The notes below the pieces were generated by a model, which saw only the letters and a list, made by a program, of their open reading frames with translations, did not search any database and was not told the DNA's origin. A program made the position numbers and the translations under genes. A stretch of 64,000 nucleotides of DNA, taken from Pisolithus tinctorius. Lineage: Eukaryota > Basidiomycota > Agaricomycetes > Boletales > Pisolithaceae. How positions within the stretch are numbered: the first letter of the stretch is position 1; each line of letters opens with the position of its first letter. The stretch lies in assembly GCA_024663395.1 (NCBI GenBank), contig JANFAH010000097.1, positions 86,548 to 150,547 of the forward strand, read 5' to 3'. Below, piece after piece: positions 10,768 through 23,443 of this stretch.

Positions 10768-13700
10768 TTATTGCAAGGTAGGTGAGGCCAACAACCTCGA
10801 AAATGCAACGATGTGGGTTTCGCAGATCGCGGAAAAGTAAAACTCGTGCTCGGAATTGTGAGGTTCAACCAGGTTGTGAGCTATCTCGTGCGCCAGAGTG
10901 AAGAACCTATCACGCGAAATCAAGCCGTAGCCACAGTTAAAAATATGCAGCGCTTACCACGATATCTGGGCCTGTGAAAGGTCGCCTTTCTTGACGTCTT
11001 CGTCATCTTCAGCGAAGAGTCAGACGTATTGGGGGAGAACCGAAGATGTTAGACAAACTACTTACGCCACGCTTCAAAATAACGAAGGTTTAAGAAGATA
11101 CTGCCATTGCGGTTGAAGGCAATTAAGCCTCCAGTCGAGTCACAGAAGATGTGCAGCGCGGTTGTCGGGAGACCATAGACCTTGCCCAACGGGGTTATGA
11201 CATGGATGAATCGCGCGATTATTTCAAGTTTCCGTGTCATGAAAGTTGCTGTTTCCAGTACATCTGCGATTTTGTTAGTAATTCCTCGACGTGACGACGA
11301 ACACAAAAGAGACGACCTTTCGTAACGAAAACCTTGATGTCGCCAACAGTACTCAAGTGGTCCAATTCCCCAACCTGACCAGAGACGTCACAGTATCCTT
11401 CGTCCAAAGATTCCTTGATAATTTCCATCTTCTGTCTGTTGCGAAGGAGCTTTCCTTGCTCCGGCCGGCATGCCCTTATTGCCATATTCACATTGGCGCC
11501 TGAAGAGCCACGATTAGCAACGAACAAAAAGAAGCAGACAATGACTCACGAATGTCGCTTTGAGGAGTGACCTCCCGCGAACGTCTACAACGGTTTGTGA
11601 GAGGATCAAATAGCCCACTACAGACTTACTGTGATTGTACGACGCTTGTGACCTCTTGTGAAAGGTTCTGCGGAGCCATTCCAACCAATTTGCGTGTTAG
11701 GTTCTGCAGCGTGCTGCTGAGGGGTTTTGTTCCCTGTGTGGCCTGGTCGGAGGTCGGTTCGGGCTCCTTCAAGATATGCTGGGATGATTGTGGTTCCCGT
11801 GGAAGGGGAAGAGCCGGAGGAGAACTCGGGCCAGTTTCCCATCCTCCCGGAATCTCCGGACGTCGTGCAGGGGGTCGTGCACGAATGGGGGCAGTGCCGG
11901 GATGAGTCGAAACGGGTGGGGTAAGTGTTTCGACTGAGTCGGAACCAAGATAGCGATTCTTAGCTTCCTCTGCCATTTGTTTCTCGTGTTGCTGCTGCTT
12001 GAGAATCTTATCGACTGCATGATCAGTCAGAGAGAGAATAATCTGGCTAACGATGTAGACGTGCCGTTGTAGCCTCGTCGTCTTAGTGCCTTCAAGTCGG
12101 TTGACAAAATAGTCATAAAGAGCAATGCATCGTTGACCTTTACCGTCTCGAACAGCAACCGGCACAATGATGTTGCTACCCTGCGTGAAATGCTAGGGAC
12201 GTGCCACGAGAATAACAGGGCAGGCGACTCACTCATACATGTCCACCTGTCCGCTGTAGGAAAGCCATAGCTCTATGACCCCCTGCCCAATCCGCTTCGC
12301 AGCAGCTGACGCATCCTGCGTGCGCGTCGACCGAATGTTATCTGAGTCGAGGGTTTTGACGATTGTCAGTTTCCCGAATACCCTAACCTTGAAATTGTCC
12401 GGTTTTGAGAGCCATGAAAGAGATACTTTCGTACGAGCATGCGTATGCTCGTGGAGAAACAACGGGAGCCTTTCCAACACAAGTGCACGTGTTTCTGCGG
12501 CGATCTTCGCATTGGGTATTTCGCGGCTAACTTTGCACTCCTCCCGAACGACTGCACTCAAAGGTTTGCATCCAAGCCAGGCATAAAAATCTGGCATCGT
12601 CAGTTAACGACGACCGGACATTGCACGCACCGACTTACTTTCTAACAGGTCTTCTTGAGGTGCGGCAAAGATTGAATCTCCGAACAGTTGATAGGCATTG
12701 GTATCGTCAGCAATCACGATGTCATGCGCTTTGAGCAAGTTGTGCTGGAATTCCCATCTATCTTCATCTAGTTCTTTTGTACTGTCTGTAACAGTCTTGG
12801 TGGGTTTCTGACGACGAACACCGAGCAAAATCGGGGAGGTCTTCATTTTGTTGACAATGACCGCAGGCAACAGACGCCGATTCACAGCGAGATTACGCAG
12901 CTCCGTCAGGAAGCTATGTGTAGGTTAGGTTGACTTCATTTATAGTTCGACAACACTCGCACTTTTCGAATCCTCCCGCCATATCATAGAACCTTCGGGG
13001 GTTAGCCAGCAGGATCCCAGCAACCTCTTCCACGGATGGCTCATTCTTTGAGCCACATGCACTAAGGAATCGGTTCGCGTTGACCCCAAAGTCGACGAAG
13101 ATAAACAACTTTGAATGAAATTCGCCTCCGGTCGGTTTGCCCAAATAACATTGAGAGGGAGCTAACCATCGTACGGGTTGCGAGCCTGATCCTTTGCTCG
13201 GCACGATTGGTATCTTCGACAGCGTGGTAAGTTGAGCAGGGTGGAAACCTACGTAATTGTCAACTGATGTAAACGTCCAACAGTCTGGAGAAGTACTTGT
13301 GACGCGTTCAGACAGTATTTCAAACCATTGTCGAGCCATGGCTTCGTTCTGAGGAGGTGTCTTTTCCAACAAGGAAAGGAGCATAGATGCTGGTGGATGT
13401 TCTTGCACCCCAAGCTTACCCGCAACATCTTTCCGGTTGTCAGCTTGAACAACAGAGAACCCCAAAAGCTTCCACTGAGGGTTCCCAAAAACCTTGTACA
13501 TGGGTTAGTACCGAGATACAACGTTCGTGAGCAATAATGTACCTCTCGAATGGTGCCCAAATGAAAGCCATCTTCATTTTCCGCAGGTATAAATGCAACA
13601 TTCGCGAAGTCATCGGGCGTATAATCAGGGTACCTCGCCGGAATATTGTCACACAAATACTTGAACGCTACCGTCCTGACAGCTGCATCTGGGGAGCTGC

Positions 13701-16700
13701 AAAGCTGGACGATGGTACCTAAAGGCGGAATGCGCAGTAGACCAAGACGAAACAAAAGCTTAGCTAAAGAACAAGGAAAGTTAGGCGCGCATACACATCG
13801 GAGCCAACAAAAATCAGCTTGCCTTCCTCAGAAGTACTCTTCCACTTGGGTTTTTCGCCCCAGTCTAGAACTGGCAGCTTCAGCTGACGGAAAATGTCGA
13901 TTGGTTCATATAGATCGCAAGCCCGATGCCTGATCCTCTTCGTGCCCGTATCGCTATTCCCTCCTTCTCCAGTGAAGGCACTTGTCGCTGATAATCTAGA
14001 TATCTCCTCAGTGGATAAATCGTCCTTTACAGAGACAAGGTATCCTATGAGATCCGGTATCGTCCAATCTCCAGTCTTGATCATCCTAACAAAGACGTCA
14101 GGTTACATCCGGTCCCCGATTGTGCCTCGATTTACCGGTCAAATACTACCTGAAGGTCAACATGTTTTCGCACGCCAATAAAGATCAACATCTTCTCCAT
14201 CGACCCCTTAATCGGAATGCCAGAGATGTTGACGACCGGGAGGTCACTGAAGATCTTCACGGTCGGAAAGTATGACCCTCCTGGAGTCTGCAGACCACTC
14301 GTGGTCGGTACACAATTCTTGCCAGAGAGTAGCGCCTTCACAGAATTCTGCGCTTCGTGCGATAAGGAGAACCAGGTACGAGAGAGGATGGTCAAAACAC
14401 GCTCCGACCACTCAACTGACTTGGTAAAGTCATAAGTAGGGTTATTTGCCAATGTCTCTGGTCTGGCAATGTATTGTAACCAATCCATCACCGTCAATTC
14501 CTTCCAACCGAAGGAGAGGAGCTGCGTCGGTGCGAAGTGCCGAGTAACGCTGAGCGGGGCGAGTGACGCTGGGAGCGGACCATCCAAGGGAATATGCGTG
14601 CCAACACCTCGAACGTTGATGAAGTATTGCACTGCAGATAAAGGAAGCACTTTGCCATCGCCAGTGCTGGGGCATAAGACGGTTGCGTTAAGCAGTTCCA
14701 TGCGCATTCTGTCCATGTCGATGGTAGAATTAGTCGAGGGAAAATTAATCCACCATTTGAGACATGCGACTAGTTCTTCTTCGTTTAGAGGGTGCTTGCG
14801 TAGTTCCGATAAAACGTCATGGAAAGTAATGGGCGAAATCATCCCCTGACTTTGCAGGGCTCTAACTGTGAGAGCTCCTTCTCGCACCACAACCTCAGGG
14901 AGAACTGGAAGGTACTTTAGGAATTCGGAGAAAGTGGGATCGGGTTCCTTGATGTCAGAAGCGCCGCGAACGCCAGCAGATGAAAGTAACTTCAAAGGAT
15001 TAGTAGAACAACCATAAAACGCTCTCTCAAGTAGATGGGAAACCTCGGAGGATGGTGTCGACGCACGAAAGGTGAAGAACTTGAGAATGTGTACGAAACG
15101 TTGGCGAAGCCAGTCTTCTAGTTCAGGTTCCGGGCGAAAACCGGCATTGCCTCTTGACTTTGCCGCTTCCTCCCAAAGATCGTTAATATTAGCGAGCTCA
15201 AGATCGTATGCCACACGAGATAAGAAACCCCCGACGTAGAGAAGCTCCCTGTTCCAGACTGGTTCCAACAGTAAGTTCAAGTAGCATCTGATGCATACCT
15301 ACTTACCAGCAACGTTTTTGTCACTCAAGACAGATGTCAGTGCGAATAAATAATGCCCATTACGAAACTCACACCAAGTCTATGGACTCGCGTTCAACCG
15401 TGGGTATGAACCGCGACGCCATATGTCCTCCTATACCTGTCGTCTGTCCAGTAGCATGACCCTGTAAAAGACGCTCAGCGAACGCACAAAGTTGATGAGG
15501 ATGCTCCCACTATAAACAACCGAGCTTGGCCTGCTCTGAAGATAGCAGTAAGTGACTTCGTCTTAGAGTGAACTTAGGAGGACAAACCCATCCAAATCCG
15601 CTCTGAGACCTTGGAAAACGCCACCTGCACACTCCGGATGATCCCTCTCATCCGCGATGCTCAGATCATACTCATTTTTCCCCGTCTTATGGTTTTCTAC
15701 GTCAGACTTGAACCCAGAAAGGTCCAGCAACCACATACATAAATGAGGTTGTACCTGAGCTGCTGTGGTGGATTCTTCTTCATTGAACGCAGTAACTCAG
15801 CAGATAGCTTTTTATCAACTTTTACGTTGACCTCAGTGGTGAACACTGTGAGTGTTACACTCGTCCGGTGAAGCTCCGTCAAGGCTTTCGGGGGCAGTTG
15901 CAGTACCGGCGGCGATGCCGGTCGACGAGAGGTAGTCGTAGTCGTGAAAGATGCAAGGAGCGATGAGAAAAACCCGCTCTGTGGCTTACGTGGTTCGGAT
16001 GCTTGTAGTGCAGGTGGTCTCTCAGCGGCCACAGTGTACACGGCTCGCATGACCTCAGCTTCTATTCTAATCTCTGTAGCACTGTCAGCTTCGCAAAACG
16101 ATCGGGATCCAAACGAACGTACGGTGGGACTGAATGTTCTGAATATGCATGATATTGAGACCACTGGACTTCTTTAATCCTTTGGGAATGTCGAGCGTTC
16201 GTGACACACCAGTGGACTTTTTCAAATGGCCTATGCGAAAACGGTCGAAGTAAACGCTGACGTCGTTCAGATGAACCATAAAGGTAATTGAGGATGCCAG
16301 GAATCGCATCAAGTCGAAAGCTGGTGGAATCGGACCGGGTTCTCGCAATGTCATTTCGAACGTCGTCCACGGGTCTGAGTCTCCTTTCGACGGCAGGTCG
16401 CCGCGACGGACATGTAGCTAGTCCTTCAAATAAGCCAATTTATTCGTTTCACGGAACGCCCGACCCACCTGGTCTTTGTTGTCTTTCCAGTAAAACTGCA
16501 TCCCATGGCCTACAAATAGCCCCTTGATATTAAAAAATTCAAGAAGAATACGAGGAAAAAGAATACCTCCAGATGACACAAACGGATTCTCTGTTACCGA
16601 GAACAAGCTGTAAAAACCTAGTTCATTTAACTTGAGAACCCAAGACACGAGAGAAAAGCCTAATGCAACAAACCAACACCGAATGCTCCGATCTTCTCTT

Positions 16701-17277
16701 CGTCAGGATTCCCCTCAGCTTCAAGACATAAATGTAAGAACAAAGCACGGCAAATCATTGGGGCTTACGCACCAATCTTCCGCAATCTAGACCAATCTTC
16801 GTCTCTAAAAGCTATGCCATTATTTCTAAACGTCCATTGCACGACCTGAGTGAAAATGTAACTCTGTCAAACTAGGGAGCTAGCGCATTCAACATAACAC
16901 TCGTACAGGAGCGGTCTTCAGATCTGGAAGGACCTGCGGTTCATCACTGTCTTTTTTATCCTTGTGAATGTACTGCTCCGTCTCAAAACGAATCTCAACA
17001 GTGGATGATCGAGCATCGTCAGAGTTCTGAAGAAGTTCCCGGAATACTGTTGCGCAGTATGATCACCACGTGAAGTTACGAGCATGCTAAAAATCCAGCA
17101 ATCTCACCTGTGAACTCTCCGGAGTATCGCGCAAGCACCTTGTCTATCAATGCACGCTGATTCACTTCGACTGATTCGTCATGACCAGTATTCCACTGCA
17201 AATGTCCCGAATAAGCCAGACGTGTACAAGCTACAGGCCCCAGGGGGACATACCAGTGCTTCGCGGTCGTGTGACAT
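10768..17277 (-). CDS. Giant GHKL (HSP90-like) ATPase, DUF3684 type, with C-terminal HEIAH motif
   Basis: About 1760 residues in 25 exons (first 17277-17254, 17195-17108, 17046-16907; last 11263-11066, 11006-10958, 10906-10768); the exon lengths sum to a multiple of three. The N-terminus holds the nucleotide-binding half of the HSP90/histidine-kinase fold: N-box VFRELLQNSDDA (~residues 38-49), then KIGAFGVGFYSLFSVTENP (~G1 box). The middle (~450-820, one 1123-nt exon) has no known fold. The final exon reads HEIAHNLVEPHNSEHEFYF, an HExxH zinc-peptidase-like motif with further His and Glu. Fungal DUF3684 proteins share this size and order; none has a settled function, though the N-terminal fold recalls sacsin/HSP90 chaperones. 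Uncertain junctions: 15731-15697 (32- or 35-nt intron choices) and 12246-12193. Whether it hydrolyses ATP or peptides is unknown. Confidence 0.88.
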
Positions 17278-17932
17278 TGTGTGCTCTGACAGAAGCTGGT
17301 TGGATCTGTCGTAAGAGGCGCCCTCCCGCCTGTTATGATGAGCAGCCCGGACTTCGCTGCAGGCAGGACCCAAGTGCCCTAAGCCTCGGAGGCATTACCC
17401 ATTAATACGCACTTCATTTACATAAGCACAATCCAGGCACTGACAACATACTACTCAAGTAAGGAGATCAAGGCTAGCGATCCCAGTTAAACAATCATAA
17501 GCCAACTTGGATTCACCCCAAACGTATAAGCCAACCCACTGTAATTCTAACGACGGACAACTCAAAAAAGTCAACCATTATAAGAAACGACATGCTCTCG
17601 AAGGAGGTATAAAGGCTTGGACAATAGTGAAAATCGCAGGAACCAGTGTGATGAAAATATGCAGTGATGTGTGTGTTTCGTGAGTTGAAAAGATAGTATC
17701 CAATGTTGGTTTCAATATCATGCGAAAAGTGCTGCGACGGAAAGCCGAGGGGTTAGCCATAAAGGAGCAGGCGCGGATGAATACGGGCTTAGGGCGAGCG
17801 GAAGAAGGAAGTATAATCGATAAACAGAATGCATAGGGTGATTCGTTTCGGGAGGCAGATGACTGAGCATGTAAGACGTTCACAGTCGCTACGGTGGTGT
17901 ATGAGGCACTCTGTCATCACAAGTATCGGATA
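17278..17932. other. No gene recognised
   Basis: Stretch between the start of the giant ATPase gene and the stop of the upstream minus-strand membrane protein gene; it should hold the ATPase promoter. An open minus frame at 17883-17578 could be an extra 3' exon of the membrane gene or chance; no domain is visible. Confidence 0.4.
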
Positions 17933-19257
17933 TCACCGATTTGCAGACAGTGCGACTGCAAACCATCCGAAGATGGTCATCAAAAAACGAACCACCCATG
18001 CGGAATCGGCACTGATCCCAAGCCCAGGATGCAGTTGGAGTGCAAGTGCAATATCAAATTCGGGCACAGCTGACCGGTAAGCGCGTCGGCGACCGTGCAC
18101 AAGGGGCAGAATTGCCTCGTCATGAGCCGTCCGGGACGGAACCAAGCCAAGCGGAGGGGATGCACTAGCACGAACTGACCACAGCGGCCGGGAAGGCGTG
18201 GTGGAGGGCACCTCCCTTGCCACAGGATTGTCTGGGTCACGAGATGAAGTTTGAATACATGAAAAGGCAGGTAAAGGCAGGAGCTTTTCGGTGGAATTAT
18301 CCGTGGAAGTTCCGGTGACGTCTGGGGGAAGATCGCAAGCAAAATGAATCGGAGTCATATCCATGGCGTCTTGATACTTTTCGACGTCATCCCCATCCGA
18401 ATCAATGTCTGACGTATCAACATCTTTGGGGGTTTCTTCATCATACAAACCGCGCTTTTCCACCAGGCGGCAGGGATTGAACTGCGCATGATCTTGTGTG
18501 ATGGTAGTCTCTGGTTGTGGAAAAGGTGCTCCTGACTTTTGGAAGTGGGGTAACAGTTCCCATGCATTCCTCGAGGCAACCACGTGGGAAACGAGAAACT
18601 TGGTGATATACAGAACCAGCATAATACAGGCCAAAGCCAAGAATGCAGCTACGCAAGAGAGCACCAGCACCAACAACGAGAAGGTCGGTTGACGTTGTTC
18701 GCTCTTGGATATTGGGGAACGACCGACGCTGGCGGAAGTATTGGTCGGCGCGTGTATCGAGTTGCTCAACCCCTCACTACTATGCCCAACATCGAGTTCA
18801 CCGATTTGCTCGTCTGAAACCATAAACGGGCCGCTGCGTGATCCACCCTCCGTGTGCTCGAGGGTGGACGGCTCCTTGAGGGACACCACTGGTTCCCCAG
18901 TCGAGGGGACTACCTGGAAAAGGTAATCGTTCCGCCCCCCATCGTCCGAAGCCATGAACGACACACGTGCTGTATCATCCCTGTATGCATCTTTGCTAAT
19001 TATGTCGAAGCGGAATGAAAACCAGTCATCAAGATGAAAGACATGAGGAATGCAAGTGGAAGAAAAAGCACCAACCCTGCACCGATCTGGAAGGCGGTCT
19101 GGCCAACTTCAGGGAACGACTGAACGTCTCTGGAGGATGGTGTCATTAAAAATGACATGCCCGAACTGTACATACTTGTTACTTACAATTCTGTGCCAGG
19201 CAATATGGGACGGCCAAGGACGAGCGCAAATAAAGAGACGGAGGCAAGCAGACTCAT
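17933..19257 (-). CDS. Single-pass (type I-like) membrane protein, function unknown
   Basis: Predicted exons on minus: 19257-19187, 19129-19083, 18969-17933; 384 residues if spliced so. The first exon encodes MSLLASVSLFALVLGRP, a likely signal peptide. After about 100 residues rich in Ser, Thr, Glu and Gly comes one strong membrane helix, FSLLVLVLSCVAAFLALACI (~residue 145), followed by an acidic tail (DTSDIDSDGDDVEKYQ). A weaker hydrophobic segment lies near the C-terminus (VVRFLMTIFGWFAVAL). No family was recognised. The main exon is secure; the two small upstream exons are inferred from phase and the signal peptide. The 3' end could also be spliced onward. It shares a 218-bp promoter with divergent SPO7. 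Confidence 0.6.
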
Positions 19258-19475
19258 CGATATTATCGCTAATAGCCTGGACCCGTCAGTCTATCAAACT
19301 CGACAAGTGAAATGGAGAGAGACAGTGCCTCGCGCGGAACACGCCACCGCACACGGCGGGGAACTTTTCCCAGTCACGTGATTCATACCGATCAGCGGTG
19401 CCCCCCAGCCATTCAATTCCATTCCACTTGACCCTGTCCAAGTAAAGGCCAGCTCAGTCACAACAACCTCCGTGC

Positions 19476-20502
19476 ATGCGTCGCCGCCACGCGTCACACC
19501 AGCCACACACATCCTACCACCCACCCAATGACCCAGCAACCTACCGCGATTTGCTCCTTTTCGAGGAGAGACTGAAGACCAATGCTGCCTCTCTGCAACG
19601 TAGAAAGTCCCGCTATCAGCGTGAGCCATTTGTCGCACACTTCTGCATCCATAGCTAACGGGACCGTAGTATTCCTTGTTAACCTTATTTTTGCCATTGT
19701 CTTCCTCTTGTCTGAAGTCTTGCTGCAGACAGCGTTTCTAGACATACCGTATACTTATGCCCTTCGGAGTACCTTCCCGGACGTATATGGGAAAGATCAG
19801 TCCGTCAAGCTCCATCCCTACATCCCTTCTGGCCTTTTGTTTGTCGCTGTCACTGCCCTGTTCCTCTTCTTTGCAAGTGGGATGTACGCCGAGAAGATTG
19901 CTTATGCTAACCGGTAAACAGCGCTACCCTTATCAGTCCTCGACGCTGCTGATTACAGTCATTTTCGAAGCTATGTCCCCCATGCGAACAAGGCACTCCG
20001 CTCGTTTAATATGTATCTCAATGTCCGCAAGCCGCCATTGAGGTCCAAGTTTCCTCTTAACCCTATGTCCTTTTTCTACCCGCGTCCCCACACCCCCCCT
20101 GAATCTAGCAATAAGCCCCCTTCCAAAACGACAATATACGACCGGAGTACATCAGTTCCCATTTCTCCAATTCCTCCTGCGAGCAATCCCCGTGGTGAAC
20201 TAATTTTTTCATCTCGCGTGGATCGGTCGTTTCGCGAATCATACGAGCGATATCGCGCGGCGTTTGAGAGGAAGCGACAAGACAGGGAGAAATCTGCTGC
20301 TCTGGAAACATGGTGGGGTTGGCTGTACTTCCAGATGCCTTGGAACAGGCAGACCCCGGCAGAAGTAGTAACACAAGTTCGGAAAACTTCTTCGAACAGA
20401 GGAAGGGGAAACGCGATTTCAACGCCTTCGTCGTCTAGGCGGTCGAGCCGCAGTCGAACCACCCCTTCTGTACAACTTTCTGCTCATATCAGTTGTAATT
20501 AA
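19476..20502 (+). CDS. SPO7: Nem1-Spo7 phosphatase regulatory subunit
   Basis: Membrane regulatory subunit of the Nem1-Spo7 phosphatase at the nuclear envelope/ER, which activates the phosphatidate phosphatase Pah1 (lipin) and so steers lipid flux to triacylglycerol. Exons 19476-19620, 19670-19913, 19971-20502; 306 residues. N-terminal signature YRDLLLFEERLKTNAASLQ; two membrane helices follow (LVNLIFAIVFLLSEVLLQ and SGLLFVAVTALFLFFASGMY) with EKIAYANRYVPHANKALRSF after them. The C-terminal half is basic and Ser-rich and includes NPRGELIFSSRVDRSFRE, conserved in fungi. It is longer than the yeast protein (~259). The start codon is the only upstream in-frame ATG. Confidence 0.9.
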
Positions 20503-20977
20503 TGAAAAGGCTTTGACGGCCACTTGACGACCATATGTTTCATACGTCAGCGTCTTAGGACTTTGTATGTACTTCACCGATATGGGTAGAACCTCGGTTA
20601 AGCTCTATGCCGCAGATATCGTGCGTTCCGCAATCACAGTACTTGCGGTAACGTAATGGTATGAATTGAATAGAAGTCGAACTTAGGTTTTCGAATTTGA
20701 TATGCCCATCGCCGCCATTCTCGTGGATTCACTATGGCCTGATGTCTTGTAGATGACATTTACAGTAGGCCATAGCTATCACGTCGGCGACGTTCTGCGC
20801 GCACCGACTCAATGCAGCAAGAACTTGGAAGGTCTTCAGATTACCTTTTGAGCGATTTATTGTTAGGTAATACATGGAAGATTTTATCGGGTAAAAATGA
20901 TAAGCTGAACAACTTGAGCTGATCTGGCAAGCAGTAAATAACTCTCAGAGCTGCAGCTGCAGCGATCTATGTAGATT
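20503..20977. other. Intergenic, nothing recognised
   Basis: Between SPO7 and the histidinol-phosphatase gene in tandem. Presumed 3' end of the first and promoter of the second. No feature seen. Confidence 0.5.
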
Positions 20978-22063
20978 ATGCCTTTCAGTCACCATTCGCA
21001 CTCTGGTCAATTTTGCAAGCATGCAAAAGGAACCCTGGAAGAAGTTGTTCTAGCAGCGATCAAACAAGGTTTTCGAGTCTACGGACTCACCGAACATGTT
21101 CCCCGGTACAGCCTAGACCATTTGTATCCAGAAGAGGTTCCTTCTTTTCTCTGAACGAGGGTACTGGCACACGCTCATATAGGCCCTGGATATAGATAGA
21201 AGCAGGGCTGTCGCCTGTCAGCCTCATGAAACAATTTACGGACTTCCTGGACGAAGCTCATAGGCTCAAGTCAGCCTACGCCTCCCAAATCACCCTTCTG
21301 GTCGGCCTCGAAACCGAGTACATCACCGAAGATGATCTGGATATGCTCTCCTCCATTCTTTTAGAACAGTCTAACCGCATCGAGTACATCGTCGGTTCAG
21401 TGCACCACGTTCATGAAATCCCCATCGACTTTGACCGCGCCACGTTCGATGACGCCTTACGCAGATTCGCATCCACAGCCGAAGCTGATACCCCCCGTGC
21501 TAGTCACATGGACCAGTTCCTTTCGGCTTATTTTGATGCGCAATACACGTTACTGAAACGTTTCCGACCGGAAATTATCGGCCACTTGGACCTCTGTAGG
21601 CTTTACGACCCGAGGTTGCGTTTCGCGGAATACCCGAACGCTTACAACAGACTAGAGAGAAATATTTCATTCGCTGCCAGCTATGGTGCTCTGTTCGAGT
21701 TTAACGCGGCTGCATTGCGGAAAGGGTGGGACACTTGCTATCCTGGGAGGGACGTTGCTGAGGTGCGTGCAGAAAATTACCTCAAATGTGTATCCTCATG
21801 TCTTCCATTAGTTGATTCATGCCCTAGGTGGGCGCTTTACCTTGTCGGATGACAGCCATGGACCTCAGGGTGTGGGCGAGAAATACCCGGAGATGCGAGA
21901 TTATTTGCGTGGATTAAGGGTGTCAGAGATCTGGTTTTTGAGTCGCCCTGCCGATGGCTACGTTCACCACGTCTTTGAACGGGGTCTTGCTGCTACACGC
22001 GTCGGCGGCGAGTGGTGGGATGACCACTTCTGGGAATGCCAGTCGCAAACTGTTCAGCACTGA
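20978..22063 (+). CDS. HIS2: Histidinol-phosphatase (PHP family)
   Basis: Catalyses the penultimate step of histidine synthesis, L-histidinol phosphate to L-histidinol, in the cytosol. Exons 20978-21136, 21196-21762, 21812-22063; 325 residues, close to the family norm. PHP metal-site motifs are visible in order: HHSHSGQFCKHA at the start, YGLTEHVPR, GLETEYI, GSVHHVHEIPIDFD, IIGHLDLCRL and LSDDSHGPQGVG near the C-terminus; their His, Asp and Glu residues bind the metals. Introns are 59 and 49 bp. The fungal type is monofunctional and unrelated to the HAD-type bacterial enzyme. The start ATG is two residues before the first motif and leaves no room for a targeting peptide. Confidence 0.95.
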
Positions 22064-23100
22064 TCATGATGCATAACTCACGCCCTATTTTACTTACTCG
22101 TTTTGGACTTTTTGGCGCTTTTCATACCCTTCGTGAAGGAGATGCACTTCGCCGCTTCCCTTGGAGACCCCAGCACTTACCGATCTCCATACTGACCCAC
22201 GCAACATCCACCCGCCGCAAACTGGCAGCCAACTCAGGCGATGTAATTGCTATATGATTGCGCCGTAAATTATCGGTGACGACGCCCGAATGTACAAGGG
22301 CATAATAGCCTGTTGCCTCGTGAGTCGCGGAAGCTGTGTGAACAAGACTTGCCCTTAATTTTATAGACCTTCTGACGCTGTTATCCCTTGCTATCCTCAA
22401 TACTTGTTGACTCAACGTAATTACTGTTGAACAAAATTTCCAAACGTAAATCGATGTATCGCATCATTTTTGATCTTCCCGGCACTGAGAGCCTCAGCTG
22501 TGGTCCTTTTTCCCCACGAACTCATGTAACCAGCCAACCTGTCGGTCAACTCACTTGGGAAAATTAGAGAATTTATGGACACACGACCAATCTTGGTGTG
22601 TTCCCGGTGTAACTGATCATGTGTCGCTCAACCAGACTCCGCGAACGCAGCCAGTGACTTGTGAAGAAAAAGCTTGCGAGCCGGACATAAATCGATAAAT
22701 CGATGTTGCCTGTCTTCCGCAATGTGACTGGACGCGCTCAATAATATTTGCATCGGGCAGCTGATGATGATCGATATGGATTGTTGGAAAAGTCACCCCA
22801 CAAGCATTGTCCGATCGTTGATGGGAGCGTTCACTTACAGTCCACGTTACGTCGTTGACCAACCACTCCCCCCTCTGCCACTACCACAGAGATGCGCGGA
22901 ACTTCAAGGGTTTCGATGGTAGGGTATAAATATTCTACTGGACCTGCTCTCCAATCCTCAACACACAGCAGCCAATTCTACATCCATCGGCTACTCTACT
23001 TCGCATTCCTTAATTCTGTAGGGCTTACTTCATTTCTCCACGAGTATCCACATTTCCTCACTTGTGCCGACAGTCCTACTTCGCCGCCAGTAATATCAGA
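22064..23100. other. Intergenic, no gene recognised
   Basis: About 1 kb between HIS2 and the small Cys-rich gene. Open frames exist on the minus strand (22415-22122, 22862-22617), but they show no domain or repeat pattern. The last ~180 bp hold the likely promoter and leader of the next gene. Confidence 0.45.
22925..22932 (+). promoter_or_regulatory. TATA box candidate
   Basis: The octamer tataaata lies 169 bp before the ATG of the Cys-rich gene, followed by a pyrimidine-rich, CA-rich stretch that looks like a leader (ctccaatcctcaacacacag). Confidence 0.5.
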
Positions 23101-23443
23101 ATGTGCTACCGCGAGGTGTTTCAGACAAGATACGCCTGTGGTCACGAACAGCCGACAGCTGAGAGAAAGGTTCGTTCCGAGTGTTTCGTGCCCTGTATAC
23201 TCGTCAACGTTACTCATTACCACTTACCTAGGTTGACTGTAACAACCGTCGGTGTCGGTCCAGTTCTGTCCACCCGTCCAATTGCGCAGTTTGTCATGCA
23301 ACATGTGCACAAAGGTGGGTTTGTTGAATTGATATGGCTATCTGGTCTAACGTATTCGATCTGATAGTTTCGAGAGAGCGCGACCAATTGTCACAGCCGT
23401 CGGGAACGGGCTCTGCTACCACTGCGCCCACGGGGTTGCATGA
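23101..23443 (+). CDS. Small Cys/His-rich protein, 75 residues
   Basis: Exons 23101-23169, 23232-23314, 23368-23443 with closed phases. The product has nine Cys and several His set in pairs: MCYREVF, YACGHEQ, VDCNNRRC, NCAVCHATC and LCYHCAH. The spacing suggests bound zinc; no signal peptide is seen, so disulfides of a secreted protein seem less likely. Similar short Cys-rich proteins are common in Agaricomycete genomes without known function; this is from memory of their pattern. Intron 1 has a GTTCGT donor. A TATA box 169 bp upstream and a C/T-rich leader support real transcription. Confidence 0.65.

Noticed and set aside
15697..15738. A frameshift in the giant ATPase gene
   Set aside because: A 32- or 35-nt intron restores the frame with acceptable splice sites, and a 32-nt intron exists in the prefoldin 5 gene.
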